This document shows positions 21,686-33,849 of a stretch of 64,000 bases of DNA, one piece after another (positions within the stretch are counted from its first letter, which is position 1; each line of letters begins with the position of its first letter). Location: NCBI GenBank assembly GCA_022813625.1, contig JAKLMB010000001.1, forward strand, positions 2,046,001-2,110,000, in the 5' to 3' direction. The notes beneath the pieces are model-generated. The model worked only from the letters and a program-made list of their open reading frames with translations. It ran no database searches and had not been told where the DNA came from. Source of the stretch: Aaosphaeria pasadenensis (Eukaryota; Ascomycota; Dothideomycetes; Pleosporales). Both the position numbers and the translations under genes were made by a program.

Positions 21686-22275
21686 CTAAGCCCTAACGAA
21701 ATCCCACGCCGTCTTCGCCGACATGATAATCAAGACATAATGCGCCAACAACCCAGCCGCACCATTATACCTCCCCTTGCCCCCCTCCTTCCCATTCGTG
21801 TACCCCAACCCATACAGCACGCGCCCGACACTCCACGTCGCGCCGAGCCCCGCAGCAGCGAGCGGGTACTGCAATCCGGTAATCAGCATGGCTGCGACGG
21901 CGGTGGGGTGGTTCTCGTTGAAGTTCTGGTGGCCGCGCTGCGCGCAGTTGAATTGGTGGAGGAGGTTGCGTTTCTCCGGGGTGGGTGCGGATTGGACTTG
22001 CTCGTAGGAGGCGTATTCGTAGGGGTAGGGGATCTGGGCGGCTTTGCGGTAGGAGGTTACGCGGCCGCCGAGCCAGGCGCCGACGAAGAAGGTGGAGACG
22101 GCGGAGGCGAGGACGTAGCTGGGTGGGAGCGTTAGGAGAGGGTTGCGATGGAGGAGGGATGCGGAGATGGGGGGACAATGGGCGATGGGGAGGGTGCCAT
22201 TTGCGATTAAAATGGGAATGCTGGGAATTGGCTGTTGACTTACCCGTACTCGGCGGGGATCTCGACGGAAACCAT
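21686..22275 (-). CDS. MAPEG-family (microsomal glutathione S-transferase 3-like) protein
   Basis: Exon 1 is only 32 nt (22244-22275); exon 2 is 21686-22118. The donor is GTAAGT and the acceptor CAG with a CTAAC branch site. The product has 154 residues, the usual MAPEG length, with a MVSVEIPAEYG start, a first membrane helix (YVLASAVSTFFVGAWLGGR), the family core FNCAQRGHQNFNENHPT, and GLQYPLAAAGLGATWSVGR before the last helices. MGST3/LTC4-synthase-type enzymes are trimeric ER or outer-mitochondrial-membrane proteins that use glutathione for conjugation or peroxide reduction. The Arg and Asn of the core that contact glutathione are kept. The tiny first exon is easily missed by gene finders. 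Confidence 0.92.
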
Positions 22276-23874
22276 TTTGTGATGAAGTTGATGTTGTTGA
22301 AGAAGTGTAGAAATTGAAGATGGGAACGTGGAGTGTAGTTGTAAAGGTGTTGATGCGATTGGCCGTGCTTTAAAGCTGTGAAATTTAAGCTCGGTTGTTT
22401 ATTTGTCGCCCTCGAGATGGATATCAAAAGAATTGAGCTACTGATTAGTAGTATGGGAGTATAGCAATTAGTAGCAGATCAAGAGACTTTAAATATTCGT
22501 TGAGTACACCAAAACCATCCAGAATTGCACAAGCAGTGGGCCAAAACGAAATGTGTCACCAAACAGAATCCACCACAGTCGCAGAGTGGATGGATCGCCG
22601 TCGTATGAGCCGGACGAAGTCTGGACGAGAAGGGGAGAAATGCTAGGGAGAGAGGGAGTCGGCCTCGGGACATCTGTTCGCCCTCGACCCTGGCACTACT
22701 GGAGGCCTTTTCCGTTTCATCGTATCGTCAAATGGTAATGTCTGTTCCCTTGGTTCGTGCAGCGGGGAGATGCAGTCAGCGCATGCAATGGTACTATATG
22801 CGTGTGTATACATCGCAGACAATAAATATCTACGTGCATTGTGCAAAAGTGAAGTGAGGTTGAGATTAGAAATCGGAGAGTGAGATTCCTTTGGCTTGGC
22901 GACGGTTAATAGTGAGACATGCCTGGCGATGGGATGTGTACACGACATGTACACAGTATGTAGTAATGACTACATATCTGGTGGGGGGGAGAGTGGTACA
23001 ATCTTGAACAGGGTTTCAAGGGCAATGGAGAAGGTATTTATACAGCACATAGATGGGTAGATATCGGTAATTAAGCAGTGAATGGAGGTCGCCGGAATCA
23101 CGACATTCCTGCACAATTGTAAGCAAGAGGACAAATTGGCCAATCACATGGCTGCAATTGCTCGAATAGGGCCTAGGACGACTTGGACATATCAGTAATA
23201 CTGTAAATGCTAGAGATGGGGACGCGAATTCACAGTTTACACCAATAGTAGTTCCCATTATTGACTATATGTTGTTTTTGCTATGATAGATCTAGCAGAA
23301 AATGTTAGTACTGTGTTCCATGCCTATATTCATGCCATGACATGTATCCGCATACGGACACATACCAATATACCAACGTACTCTGTAGTAGGCCCTTCTC
23401 CCAGCGCCCATTGAGTCACCCCAAACCCTATCGAATATCAAAACCCCTCAAACAGTCATTCAAGTAAAAAAATTAAAAACCCTCAAACAAGACTCTCCTC
23501 ATTCGCTCGCCGCCATCGGTGTTCCTATGTTAAGACTCAATGGTCCCCACACTTCGGCGTCCCGAAGCATCTTGCCGATCGGTCAAACGTCCCAACTTGC
23601 CGAAACCCACCCAAATATGCGGTCGCTGCAACATATTCGGAATTATATATAATCCAATAGTACAGTTTGAATGTGTCGCGTGCTCACTCTGAAAATCTGT
23701 CTTTGGCATCATTTCTGCGAATAATTCCATTTACTTTACCGTTCGGAGCGGAACGAAGATAATCACTCTTTTCACAGCATCATCTCTTGCATGCATGAGC
23801 GAGAAGTATACATGACTGAATGGAATTGATATTCAATAATAACTCAACATCCCCCTCATAAACCCACCCCAACA
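22276..23874. other. Intergenic, divergent promoters, no gene seen
   Basis: 1.6 kb between the MAPEG gene (minus) and MFS gene (plus). No domain-bearing ORF, tRNA or clear repeat was found. Confidence 0.55.
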
Positions 23875-25663
23875 ATGCCATCCAAAAGCCAACACCCGCC
23901 CCTCGAGGCACCTCCAATCCCACCACCATCGCCCTCACCCAACGACCTCTCGAAAGTCGAAACCAACGCCTCGGCCCTCTACGACACCCTCCCCTCCTAC
24001 CACAAAGCCCTCATCGTCTTCACCACCTCCTGGGCCACCCTCGCCGCCTGCTTCTCCAGCACTTCCCTCCTCTCCGCCGCCGTCGAGATCGCCGCGGACC
24101 TCGACACCACGCCCGAAGTCATCAACCTGTCCACCGGCGGGCTGATGCTCGCCATGGGGTGCAGCAGCTTCGTATGGAGTCCGCTGAGCAGTATCTTTGG
24201 GCGGCAGCTGGCGTATCGGTGTTGCATGGCGGTGCTGATGGCGTTCCTGGTGGGCGCGGCGACGGCGAGGAGTACGGTGGCTTTCGTGGTGTTGAGGGTG
24301 CTGGGCGGGTTCCAGGGGACGTTTTTTCATGTCGCGGGCCAGACGATCATTGCGGAGTACTTTCCTCCGGTGGGTGGATATTCGTTTTCTTTTTGACTTT
24401 CTCTGGCTAATATTGGGCGAATAGACGCAGCGGGGTATGGCGACGGGATTCTTCATGGCGGGTACGGTTTTGGGTCCTCCGCTGGGTACGTGATAACATT
24501 TATCCCAAGATCCTGCTTTAGCACCCACTGATGGAGTATTGAAATAGGTCCCTGCGTGGCGGCGATAATGATCGAGTTCGCGAACTGGCGCAGCATCATC
24601 TGGCTCCAGGTCGCCATGTGCGGTCTCGGGCTCCTCCTATCCTTCTTCTTCATTCCGCCCAGCAGACTCGATCGAGGCATGTTCAAGATGAACCTGACGG
24701 GCAGGACCGCGCTCGCGCAGTTCAATCCGCTTCCTGTGTTCAAGACAATGGTGTATCCGAACGTCTTCTTCGCCGTAAGCCACCACATCCAACATCCCCT
24801 CTCCCGCAGACACATACTAACTTCAACCCCCAAGCAACTAAGCTGCGGCCTCCTCAGCTGGTCGCAATCCAGCATCCTCGCAACCCCGCGCGAAGTCCTC
24901 ACCTCCAAATTCAACATCACCTCGCCCCTGATCGCGGGGCTCTTCTACTTCGCGCCGGCGTCCGGCTTCCTCTTCGGCGCCATCGTCGGCGGCCGCTACT
25001 CCGACATGACGGTGCGGAAGTGGATTTCCATCCGCGGCGGGCTGCGGCTGCCGCAGGACCGCCTCAAGAGCGGCATGTTCGGCTTCTTCTTCCTCATCCC
25101 TGTTGCGACGTTGATATACGGGTGGGGGTTGGAGAAGTGCCATGCGTGTACGAGGGAGAGGGCGGGACTGGCGTTGCCGATTGTGACGGTTTGGTTTGCG
25201 GGCGTGGGGATTATGCAGGCTTTTTCGAGCTTGAATACGTATTGTGCTGGTAAGTTTGAGCCCCGTCTGCGGAAACTATCCTCGATGAAGTCTGATGGGA
25301 AAACAGAGGCGATACCGAAGAGGAGGCGTGAGGTTATGGTGGGGAAGTATCTCCTTCAGTATATTGCCGGCGCCTGTGCGACGTCCGGTGCTGTTCCGCT
25401 CATGGAGGCGGTTGGAGTAGGCTGGTCTTCCACTATTGGTAAGTTGGTGTGCGTAAGGTTCCTGTTAATTTTAGACTAAACTCGTGACAGCCGTTGTTCT
25501 CGCCCTCTTCGCTGGAAGTCTGACTCTCTGCGGCGCAATGTATGGTCTAACGATGCAGACATGGGTAGAGGAACGTATCCATGGCAAGAAGGACGTTGAG
25601 AAGACGAAGTCAGCTCACTGGCCTACGCCAAGTCGGTGGTTTGTCACACATGCAGAAGTGTGA
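23875..25663 (+). CDS. Major facilitator superfamily transporter (six exons)
   Basis: Exons 23875-24369, 24425-24485, 24548-24774, 24835-25249, 25307-25438 and 25491-25663 join in frame to 500 residues. The cytosolic N-terminus is proline-rich; helices follow from about residue 45 (LIVFTTSWATLAACFSS). Transporter features include WSPLSSIFGRQLAYR (the loop 2-3 motif A position, with Gly-Arg kept), VLRVLGGFQGTFF, and later GLFYFAPASGFLFGAIVGGR. The layout suits a 12-helix drug:H+ antiporter-type MFS protein of the plasma membrane. The neighbour in convergent orientation is a Zn2Cys6 regulator (58 bp between stops), a pairing often seen for efflux or uptake genes with their own regulator. Substrate unknown. 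Exons 2 and 5 are short, so automated models may truncate this gene. Confidence 0.9.
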
Positions 25664-25721
25664 GGAGACAAAAAATGACATCTTTCCTATTCTTATCGTA
25701 GATAGCGTGAGAATTTCTCAC

Positions 25722-27934
25722 CTAGACAGCCCAGCCATCGTCCCACAGCTCCGGCCAGTCAGACATCTGCGTGCCATCCAGAGTCGACGGCTCAAACAGC
25801 GGCAGATTGAGGTCCGGGGCAGCGAGGAACTCCTGCAGCGACGGCGCGGCAAGCGCCATCCCAGCTGTCATGGTCATCGTGCTGTTCTCTGTAGACATCT
25901 CGTTCCCCACGCCCACCAGTGGCGCTACACTGGGCGTGGGAAGAGGCTCGGCCGATGAGCCGAATGGGTAGCTTTGAGCTATGCTCTGCTTGATAGCGTC
26001 AATATGTTGAATATACTCCTTACCCGCGAAACTACCGCTCTGTGCCAATTGCTCCAACATCTCTGCTGCGCTGTTGAACGACTCGCCGTCGCTGCGGCTT
26101 TGACTCCACCCAAGAAGACTCGATACGGCAAGAGAGTTAGCAGCCGAGAATAGGTATTGAGTGTTGAAGTAATCGAAAATAGGAAAGAAACCGTGAAGCC
26201 ACGCGTCGCTCAGAAGTCGATAGGAGTGTCGGGAGCACTGTACACAAGTACCTGCGAGCGCAATAACACTGTCCGGGAGGTTTCGTATCGGACCTGTGGG
26301 CAGACTCCTAGACTCTTTGTGATGGCGGAGAACGTGGAGGAGGACGGGCCTTGTAGCCACGATGACAGCCTATATCCGTGAGCCCAAATTCTGAAAGTGA
26401 GAAACAAGCATGTACCTACTTGGTTGAATCGCAAGTGTAAGTGAACTAGTTGATTGTGGGATACCGGGCTGTCGACACCAGGCTCGAGACGTAAGTGTGG
26501 CGGCAATGCCTCCACCCATCCGGTGAGCCTCCTCAACGCAAGTTGCACCCTTTGTGAGAACGACGTCTGATGTTTACGTCGACTGTATATTGTACTAATC
26601 GTCTGCGTGGATAGTTTGGCAAGCTCGGTTTGATATATGACGTACTCGGCATCTTCGAAATCTCCCTTTCGTGCCTCGCTGATTCCAGTATCGCTTGGTA
26701 AATCAGCCAGCACGTCATCGTCAGGTATACTCGGCGGTTGTCCGAGTTTCGACGAGCAGATTCGATCGAACGTGTATGCTGTCCACCAGAGTCTGGTTCG
26801 GTGTTCTCTGGCATCGCGGTCGCGAAATTGATAGTCCGGGATGCTCATGTGCATGCCCAGGATGGTGCCTAGCTTGACGGCAGAGCTTGCGAAGGTCGAG
26901 GCAGAATGTCGTCTGTTTAGTGCGTAGGAATATACCACCTATCAAGAGTGAGTCATGTACGAGAATTATTGATCGGGGTAGCATACGAGGAGCAGTACGA
27001 TCTCCAGAGTATCGAGTAGGGGGCGTTCAGCTGGCACGGTGACCATCTTCCTACACATTGCAAAATAGGTAAGACCGGGGAAAGAAGACTGTGGAGTGTG
27101 TATCTTCGTGGAATAAACCTCGCCTAAGGCAAACAAGGCATACAACTTGCTGGTCGTGAGCCTGTCGGCGATCCCGTCGTTCTGAATTGCGCGTTCAAGC
27201 GATTCCAAAACCACCTCTTTCCGTACCATATGATAGTATCGGCATATGGTAGACAGAGCAGCTTGAACCAAGAAGCGTGCTCGTGCTGGAGAAGGCCATA
27301 TGGATTGAGTCGCATTCGAGAGCTGTATGATGTTTTCGTCTGGCACATAGCTCATCCGCGGCATGTGGTTGGTAAAAGAGCCCAAGGTCTGTCGGAATCG
27401 CGTTGCAAAGGCAGCATCAGCAGCTTCTGTGACGTGAATCGGCATATCCAGAGAAGCCAGGGATTCAAACCAAGGTCTGTCCTGCAGGAGTGGATTTCGA
27501 ACACTCTCTTGCGCTTCAGCCGTTTCGGCGGCATTCTCAGGCGGCTCAACGATCGGATCGTCAGCGAGGTTTCCATGGGGTGTCTCTGTTGTTGCTCGCA
27601 GCCGTTCATTATCTTTAAGTATCGTTTCTATATATCTGAAAATGAATTTAGTGAAGCTGTCACAACATTTGTATCATTAATTGACGGACTGGCTACTGAT
27701 CTTGATCTGTCGATCTTTGACAGGATACACGCAGGCAGGTGCTCCATCTGCATCGCGACACCTCGTGCAGGGTTGCCCTCCAGAACACTTCACTTTATGG
27801 GCATGGCATCGCTGGCATCTGTGATACTCGTCAGAGTGAGATTCTTGCATATGAGATCCATTCTTATTACGCGATGCTCTTAGGGGCACGCCTTTTGGGA
27901 GGCCTCGAGTTCTCGAGTTCAGTCTCGACTGCAT
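25722..27934 (-). CDS. Zn2Cys6 fungal transcription factor (four exons)
   Basis: Exons 27690-27934, 26987-27635, 26420-26938 and 25722-26369 join in frame to 686 residues. Residues about 35-70 form the binuclear zinc cluster (CQRCHAHKVKCSGGQPCTRC then an Ala-Cys pair six to eight residues on), followed by a basic linker and a predicted dimerisation helix (YIETILKDNERLR) that crosses the first intron. The middle-homology (fungal_trans) region has TLEIVLLLVVYSYALNRRHS, RLWWTAYTFDRICSSKLGQP, and AVIVATRPVLLHVL; the C-terminus contains DYFNTQYLFSAANSLAVSS. The first-intron donor (GTCCGT) is unusual but restores the conserved linker. Nuclear DNA-binding regulator; the adjacent MFS gene is a plausible target. 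Confidence 0.9.
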
Positions 27935-28533
27935 TTCGCTTCTGCGTGCGCGGTGTGACGGGCATCACCTACCAAACCCGCTACTCTCGACTCTCGACTC
28001 TTAACCGACGATCAATTGTGATTATGAGAACAGATGAACTCGTGGCGTATGTTGGGCAAGAGCATCCCGGGCTACAGTTGGGAATAATGTCTGTCGTGCA
28101 CGGCTTTTCTTCGGTGCAATGATTCATACTTGAATCCGAAGTCCCTTTTAAGCACACATATCAATCACATCAAAATGAATGTTGTAGGTAGAAATCTCGG
28201 TATGAAGGGTGTGACCACAAAGGTCCACATAAAAACCAGGAAATTATATTCATCATGCGCCTGCCGCCACATAGGACGTATCGCTTGCTAAGGCGCTTAA
28301 AAACGCCTACGTATATAATCCATTCCATCGCTATAAACCAAGAGGCTGAATTCACCTGCACCCAATCCCATGGTATCTACCCGCGAATTATATCCTTTAA
28401 GTCCAGATCCGTGCTATATATAGGAGAAACGCCAAATATGAAGAACGCCTTAGTTTGTGAACAAGTGAACAAGAGAACGCCTAAGCTATGGGGAAGACAG
28501 TGTGTCGCATCGCGCGCTGCGTTTGTACAACCG
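27935..28533. other. Intergenic, nothing seen
   Basis: Promoter of the Zn2Cys6 gene and 3' flank of the RING-PHD gene. No supported ORF. Confidence 0.55.
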
Positions 28534-30552
28534 TTATGAGGATGACGAAGCGGAGTCGTCAGTCGATGTAAGGGTTGGTGGCCCGTCGGCCCGCAAAGCC
28601 TTCACTGCATCGTCAACCTCATCAGCCGCCATCTTCTGCCACTGCTCCCTATTGTCTTTGTCGGCAAGCGCATCCGCACCAGCGTCACTAACTCGGTCGT
28701 ATAGTAACCGGGATATATCCCTATTAACATCGGTGTATTCGTCTTTTGATATTTCCTTCTTCACATACAAGGGTTTGAGGGCGAACGTGACCATCCTTTG
28801 GATTTCTGCTTTTGTGGTATAAGACAGCGATGCGGAGCGGCTAGGTGACGAGTCTTTGGAACGAGGTGGGCTACTCAACCCTGCAGAGCGGAGAGGAAGT
28901 GTGTGTCGATTGGGGCGAGGTTCGTCATCTGCGGGGGAGTATGGCGAGTATGTAGGCGAAAGCTGAGGCTCTTCTATTTGCTTTGGAGACTTGGACCGAC
29001 TGAGGTTCAAGGGTGGTGGCGTAGTCATGCCCTGGGGGGTTGGATACACAGCTATAACAGGAGAAAGGCCAGGTGATGAATTTTGAGGCGAACAGGCTCT
29101 TTCGATGATGACACGCTTCGGTCGAGGTGCAGCAATTTCTCTTTCCTGTTCGGCTTTGTCTACTGCCACCTCTTCTAGAAGGGATTGGAGAAAACCTGGT
29201 GCAGCGGATGCGTCGCTGTTGTTGTTGGCTAGCGAACTCTCCGGGTCATGGATTGGGTTACTGATGCGCCGTGCAGCGGCAGCGGATGACTCCGCAGCAT
29301 CCATGTTTAGTCGAGTGCGAGGGCGCTTGAGCTTGCGCTCAGGCTCCTTGTCCCGGGTTTCGGGCTCTACAGGCGATGAGTCAACGGATTTCCTTTTGCG
29401 GCCTCGAGTGATGGTTATGTTGTTGCCATCAGGTGTAGGAGAGGATTGTGCTTCCATTTGAGCAACCTGCTCCCTTGCCTTTTCGAATTGATTCCATGCT
29501 CGAAGTTCTTCTTGAGATTCGGGATCTTTGGGTGTTTTGGGGGGCTCGCGATGAAGCGTAGTGGGAACGGGGCGCACGCGATTATTATTAGATGGCCGGA
29601 CGTGGACATTATCGGCAGCGGCGCGGAAGCGATTGCCGGCACCTAGCCGTCGAGCAAGGGCAAAGCGACGCTCCCACTCGCGGTTCTCCCGACGCTGTAC
29701 CTCAGATCTGTTGTCGGACTGGTCGTCATCCTCAAATGGAAACTCGATGTCAAAGTGAAGGCGTTCCCAAACGCTTTGCCAGACACCGACCCATTCGTCT
29801 GGGGCGCCGGTGCGTCGCGGAAGACGAGGCCGGCCATTAATGTATGCAGCGGGACCGCGTGGTGCGTTGCGACGAGAGGCAGCATCGATGAGCTCGGGGT
29901 TCTCCACACAGCCCTGACAGTACCATGGACCGCGAGATGGCATACGGTCCAGACCAGCGCAGAAGACATGGCACAGTTGCTCGCAGCTGTGACAGAACAT
30001 GAGCTGCGAAGAGTCTCCGAACTCGTCGCAGACCATGCAGGCATCGTAGCTGCCGTCGTCCTCGATGATGTAGTCTTCCTCAACGATCATGGACGTGTCA
30101 ATGTCGGCGACCTGTTGTCGATCCGACACGGCGTAGGATGAGATGATGTTGCCTGTGTATGCAATTAGTTTCATTTGCATAGCTTCCTTGTTGGACGGGT
30201 ACTTACCTCCTACGGTCAAGCTGAGTTCGACCATGTTGAAGCTGGCCCGGCATATGGGGCAGCTATTCGCTCGTTCCACCCATGGTTTTAGACACTCATT
30301 GTGAAGATTGTGGCCGCAAGGAAGCAGGTGCGCGACCAGGTCTTCGTCTTTGGGGTCAGTTGCGAGTGCTGGCGACACGACTTGGTGGAGCTTGCTGGGA
30401 TGATGGGTGGTGGTATCAGCCGGCTCCTCTAGCGAGTCGGTCGCTAGCAAGTTATCGGAGGTGGTAGTGGTTGCAGCAGTAGTGGTGGCGGCTGAGTTGC
30501 CTTCGCCTTGGAGGACGAGGTCGCCGAGGCAGACTATACAAGTCTCGGCCAT
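28534..30552 (-). CDS. RING-finger plus PHD-finger protein (PHRF1-like)
   Basis: The best model has two exons, 30207-30552 and 28534-30152, giving 654 residues. The 54-nt intron (GTAAGT donor, ACTAAT branch, CAG acceptor) is a multiple of three and free of stops, so an unspliced ORF also exists; splicing restores a smooth LTVGG-NIISSYAV junction. A RING finger runs from the N-terminus (ETCIVCLGDL) to PCGHNLHNECLKPWVERANS with CPIC, interrupted by a Thr-rich insert. A PHD finger follows (CMVCDEFGDSSQLMFCHSC then CHVFC and WYCQGC). The rest is Ser/Pro-rich with basic nuclear-localisation-like clusters (RGRKRKS, RKLKRPRTR). RING+PHD proteins of this type act as chromatin-linked ubiquitin ligases. 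Role in this fungus is unproven. Confidence 0.9.
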   Translation of the reverse strand: MAETCIVCLGDLVLQGEGNSAATTTAATTTTSDNLLATDSLEEPADTTTHHPSKLHQVVSPALATDPKDEDLVAHLLPCGHNLHNECLKPWVERANSCPICRASFNMVELSLTVGGKYPSNKEAMQMKLIAYTGNIISSYAVSDRQQVADIDTSMIVEEDYIIEDDGSYDACMVCDEFGDSSQLMFCHSCEQLCHVFCAGLDRMPSRGPWYCQGCVENPELIDAASRRNAPRGPAAYINGRPRLPRRTGAPDEWVGVWQSVWERLHFDIEFPFEDDDQSDNRSEVQRRENREWERRFALARRLGAGNRFRAAADNVHVRPSNNNRVRPVPTTLHREPPKTPKDPESQEELRAWNQFEKAREQVAQMEAQSSPTPDGNNITITRGRKRKSVDSSPVEPETRDKEPERKLKRPRTRLNMDAAESSAAAARRISNPIHDPESSLANNNSDASAAPGFLQSLLEEVAVDKAEQEREIAAPRPKRVIIERACSPQNSSPGLSPVIAVYPTPQGMTTPPPLNLSRSKSPKQIEEPQLSPTYSPYSPADDEPRPNRHTLPLRSAGLSSPPRSKDSSPSRSASLSYTTKAEIQRMVTFALKPLYVKKEISKDEYTDVNRDISRLLYDRVSDAGADALADKDNREQWQKMAADEVDDAVKALRADGPPTLTSTDDSASSSS

Positions 30553-32571
30553 CGAGGAAATTGTTGTCGAAGAAAAAGCGTGTGAATCGAGTATCGCGGA
30601 TCATAAGTCGAAAGTTGGTGATTGAAGGAGTGCAGGACGCATGAGGGGCTTTAAGTTGTTATACTCGCTGGATGGATGGTGCCAAGGATGGCGCTAAGAA
30701 GCGAGTCGCCTGTGATCATCCCGTAAACTAGTCAGACATCTGGCGCTGCTGATTCCTGACAAAGCCCGAGGGGGGATGCGATTGCGATGGATACCTACTT
30801 AAAACCTTGTACTCAAACTTTGTACGGAATAACTGGAGCCGAGCTTGTTGTGGCTCGATCTGGGACTAAATGAGAAAGTTGGAGAGGGCAACAATTGAGG
30901 CCTGTACATGGATGAGGTTGTCTCCGCAACATCCCATGGACGGGGACTTCAAAGAGGCTGGCTGTGCTGGTTACCTGGTCTGGTGTGCCTACCTCACCAC
31001 GTGTTGACTGCTCTCTAATAGTAATGTACCCAGATGACCTTCTCAGGTTACTGGAGTGTTCCCCGGAATGCAAAACACTGTTTCAAGTTGCTTTGCCGCC
31101 CTGGCTATTGAATTCCCGCATTCATGATAGCGCAACTGTGCACAAACGTACACTTGTTTCCATCTTTACTCTTGATCGTAAATACGTAGAACTCCAGTTA
31201 AGCAGTGAGCATATGAATCATACTGCGGGATGAGATCGCATTTGGTTTTCTAGAGCGTATTGCACCATTGCAGCATATCGCCAGGGATTCATGAGTCAAG
31301 CGGGGCTGCTACGTAGCTTCCTGGGGCAACGCAGGCAGGCAGCAGGCATCCAACCAGGATACGTGAGTGCCCTTCCGGACAACGCGCATGCGATTATTTA
31401 CGAAAGGAAGCCATCGTTTGGACATCCAGATATCACGAGAACGAGGATTTTCGAACCTGACGGAGCTGCTCGGGAGCAGAGACGAACGGATTCGAAATCC
31501 AAACAGGGACGGATTGGGACCAGTCGGCACAGTCATGCCATGTGTCTATAGGTAGATTCGCGCGCGAGTCTACAGCCCAGAGCCTGAGAAGGTATCCGGG
31601 ACTTGCAATGAATGGATCTTGTATTTCTACTGTCTAGTTTACGCGCCTCCGGTAGGCGCCGAGGGCGGTTGCCGCGCGAACACAACGGAAATCTATCGAG
31701 GCACAAGAGTCTGCGTCGCAGACTTCAGATGCGCGATGCGATACGATACGATATGCGATATAGCGACTAGAGTCCATGTCTGCGTGTCTTTTGAAAAAGT
31801 CAGCGTAGTGCACAGAGGTTGGTGAGCCTTGTGGAAGACCTGACCAGTCACCGCGCATGTACACGATAGACCTGTGGGCGTAGTCAAGCTAGAGGTCAAT
31901 AGCGCCTTAGACAACAGTTCTATGTTGCCTCGATATCCTGTCTATGGCAGTGGACGTGGTGGTAGACCTTGGTCCATGGTGGAGGTGGCGGTGAGAAGGA
32001 GATGGAGCTGAGGGGGAGGAAATGTTGTCTTTACAGTGTGGGATGTCCCAAGACGGGCGATAATGACTAAGCTGTTTCGAGTCTAGCCTCATCGTCCACT
32101 TCAAACCCCGAGTAACTACCTCCTCTTTGGGTACGCAGCAAATCTGAGTCGACTGTCTCGAATATGACAGAAGTAGTGTTGTATAGTGCTCGTATAGATA
32201 GTAGACCTATACATCGACATGTCGCCTTACTCGATTTCAACATCTCGTATGCGTGCTGCACTTATCTTTCACGAGATATCGCTACGCCTACCGAGGCATG
32301 ACGTTTATCCAAGATAGTATAAACGTCCGAGTGTCTTAAAGAAAGGTTCAACAACGTCCTTCGACTTTCGACACTGACACTCTACCTTCGCACGAAAGCC
32401 GCAATTGGGAACAAGCACTTAGGGATTTAAAGCACTATATCAATTGATTTCGTACAACCAGTCTGCAGGCCCTGATTCGTATCTCCACTGGAACAAACAC
32501 CTTCAACCGCCGTATCAAAGCCCTCAATTCTTACCCTCGACTAACGTATCAAAATTTCCACAATCCCAACA
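30553..32571. other. Intergenic, divergent promoters, no gene seen
   Basis: 2.0 kb between the RING-PHD gene and the saccharopine-dehydrogenase-like gene. Only short, composition-random ORFs; a small GATAC/GATGC tandem patch at about 31730-31760. Confidence 0.55.
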
Positions 32572-33849
32572 ATGGCCTCGACCCCACGCCAATATGACCT
32601 TGTACTCCTCGGTGCTACAGGGTATACGGGGAAATTGACCGCAGAATGGGTCAACAGGAAGCTACCCAACGACATCAAATGGGCGATAGCAGGCCGCAAC
32701 GCAAAGAAGCTCCAAACCGTGGCGGACGAACTCCACCAGCAAAACCCCAACCGACCATCTCCAGCAATTGAAACCGTCGAGCTCGAAAAGACCCAACTCG
32801 ACACTCTGGCCAGGAAAACCCGTCTGATCATTACCACCGTCGGCCCGTACATGTTCTACGGCGAACCCGTGCTCGCCGCCTGCGCAGAGAACGGAACCCA
32901 CTACCTCGACTGCACCGGCGAGATCCCCTGGTACTACGACATGCTTGCCAAATACCACGCAATTGCGGAGAAGAACGGCGCCATCATCATCCCCCAATGC
33001 GGGCTGGACTCAGTCCCCGCCGACATCGTCTCCTACGTAGTATCACGACACATCCGGAAGACCTTCAACCTCCCGACGTCCTCCCTAACCTACACCCTCT
33101 ACGCCTACAAAACCGGCGTCAGCGGCGGCACCAGCACCACCGCCCTCAACATCTTCTCCAACTACTCCCTCTCCCACCTCTCCAAATCCATGAACCCCTA
33201 CTCCATCTCCCCGGTCCCCGCGCCCTCAACCCCCACCCCAACCCCCTCCCAAAGCAGCCTCCTCCAACGCCTCCTCCTCCTCCCCTACGTCCCCAAACTC
33301 GGCGGCCTCCAAACAACCGGCCTCATGGCCGCCGTCGACGCCTGCCTCGTCCACCGCTCCTGGGGGCTCTACACCTCGCAATCCGCCACCGCCTCCTACG
33401 GCCCTAACTTCCAATTCAAAGAATACACGCGCTCGAAATCGCTCCCGGGCGCCGCTATATTCAAACTCACGTTCGCGCTCGCGGGGCTCCTGCTCGCCAT
33501 CCCGCCGACCCGCTGGATCTTCGCGCCCCTCCTGAAAGCCTTCGTCATCCCGGCGCCTGGCGAGGGCCCGAGCAAGGAGTCCATGAAGGGCGACTTCATG
33601 TCGTACAGGGCGCTCGGCGTCGCGGAAGGGAAGAAGGAGGAGGTGCTTGCGAAGCTGGACTTTGCGTTCGGCGCGTATGAGTTTACGGGGTGTTCGCTCG
33701 CGGCGGCGGCGGAGGTGCTGTTGACGGGTGGGGTGGAGGGGTCGTTGGCGGGGAGGTTGGGGGGTGGGATTTTGACGCCCGCGACGTTGGGGGAGGCGTA
33801 TGTGGAGAAGTTGAGGGCGTATGGGGTGAATATCGAGGTTGGCGTTTGA
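32572..33849 (+). CDS. Saccharopine-dehydrogenase-like oxidoreductase (SCCPDH family)
   Basis: A single exon of 425 residues. The N-terminal Rossmann fold opens with YDLVLLGATGYTGKL (NAD(P)-binding Gly-rich loop) and continues with WAIAGRNAKKL. A conserved PYMFYGEPVLAACAENGTHY and YLDCTGEIPW segment follows, then GLDSVPADIVSYV and SGGTSTTALN. A hydrophobic segment near residues 300-320 (FALAGLLLAIPPTRWIF) may associate with membrane or lipid droplets, as in SCCPDH homologues. These proteins are not true lysine-pathway saccharopine dehydrogenases (LYS1/LYS9); in bacteria a relative is a trans-acting enoyl reductase. Coding strand turns from C-rich to G-rich at about 33600. It converges with the second carboxylesterase. 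Confidence 0.92.
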   Translation: MASTPRQYDLVLLGATGYTGKLTAEWVNRKLPNDIKWAIAGRNAKKLQTVADELHQQNPNRPSPAIETVELEKTQLDTLARKTRLIITTVGPYMFYGEPVLAACAENGTHYLDCTGEIPWYYDMLAKYHAIAEKNGAIIIPQCGLDSVPADIVSYVVSRHIRKTFNLPTSSLTYTLYAYKTGVSGGTSTTALNIFSNYSLSHLSKSMNPYSISPVPAPSTPTPTPSQSSLLQRLLLLPYVPKLGGLQTTGLMAAVDACLVHRSWGLYTSQSATASYGPNFQFKEYTRSKSLPGAAIFKLTFALAGLLLAIPPTRWIFAPLLKAFVIPAPGEGPSKESMKGDFMSYRALGVAEGKKEEVLAKLDFAFGAYEFTGCSLAAAAEVLLTGGVEGSLAGRLGGGILTPATLGEAYVEKLRAYGVNIEVGV

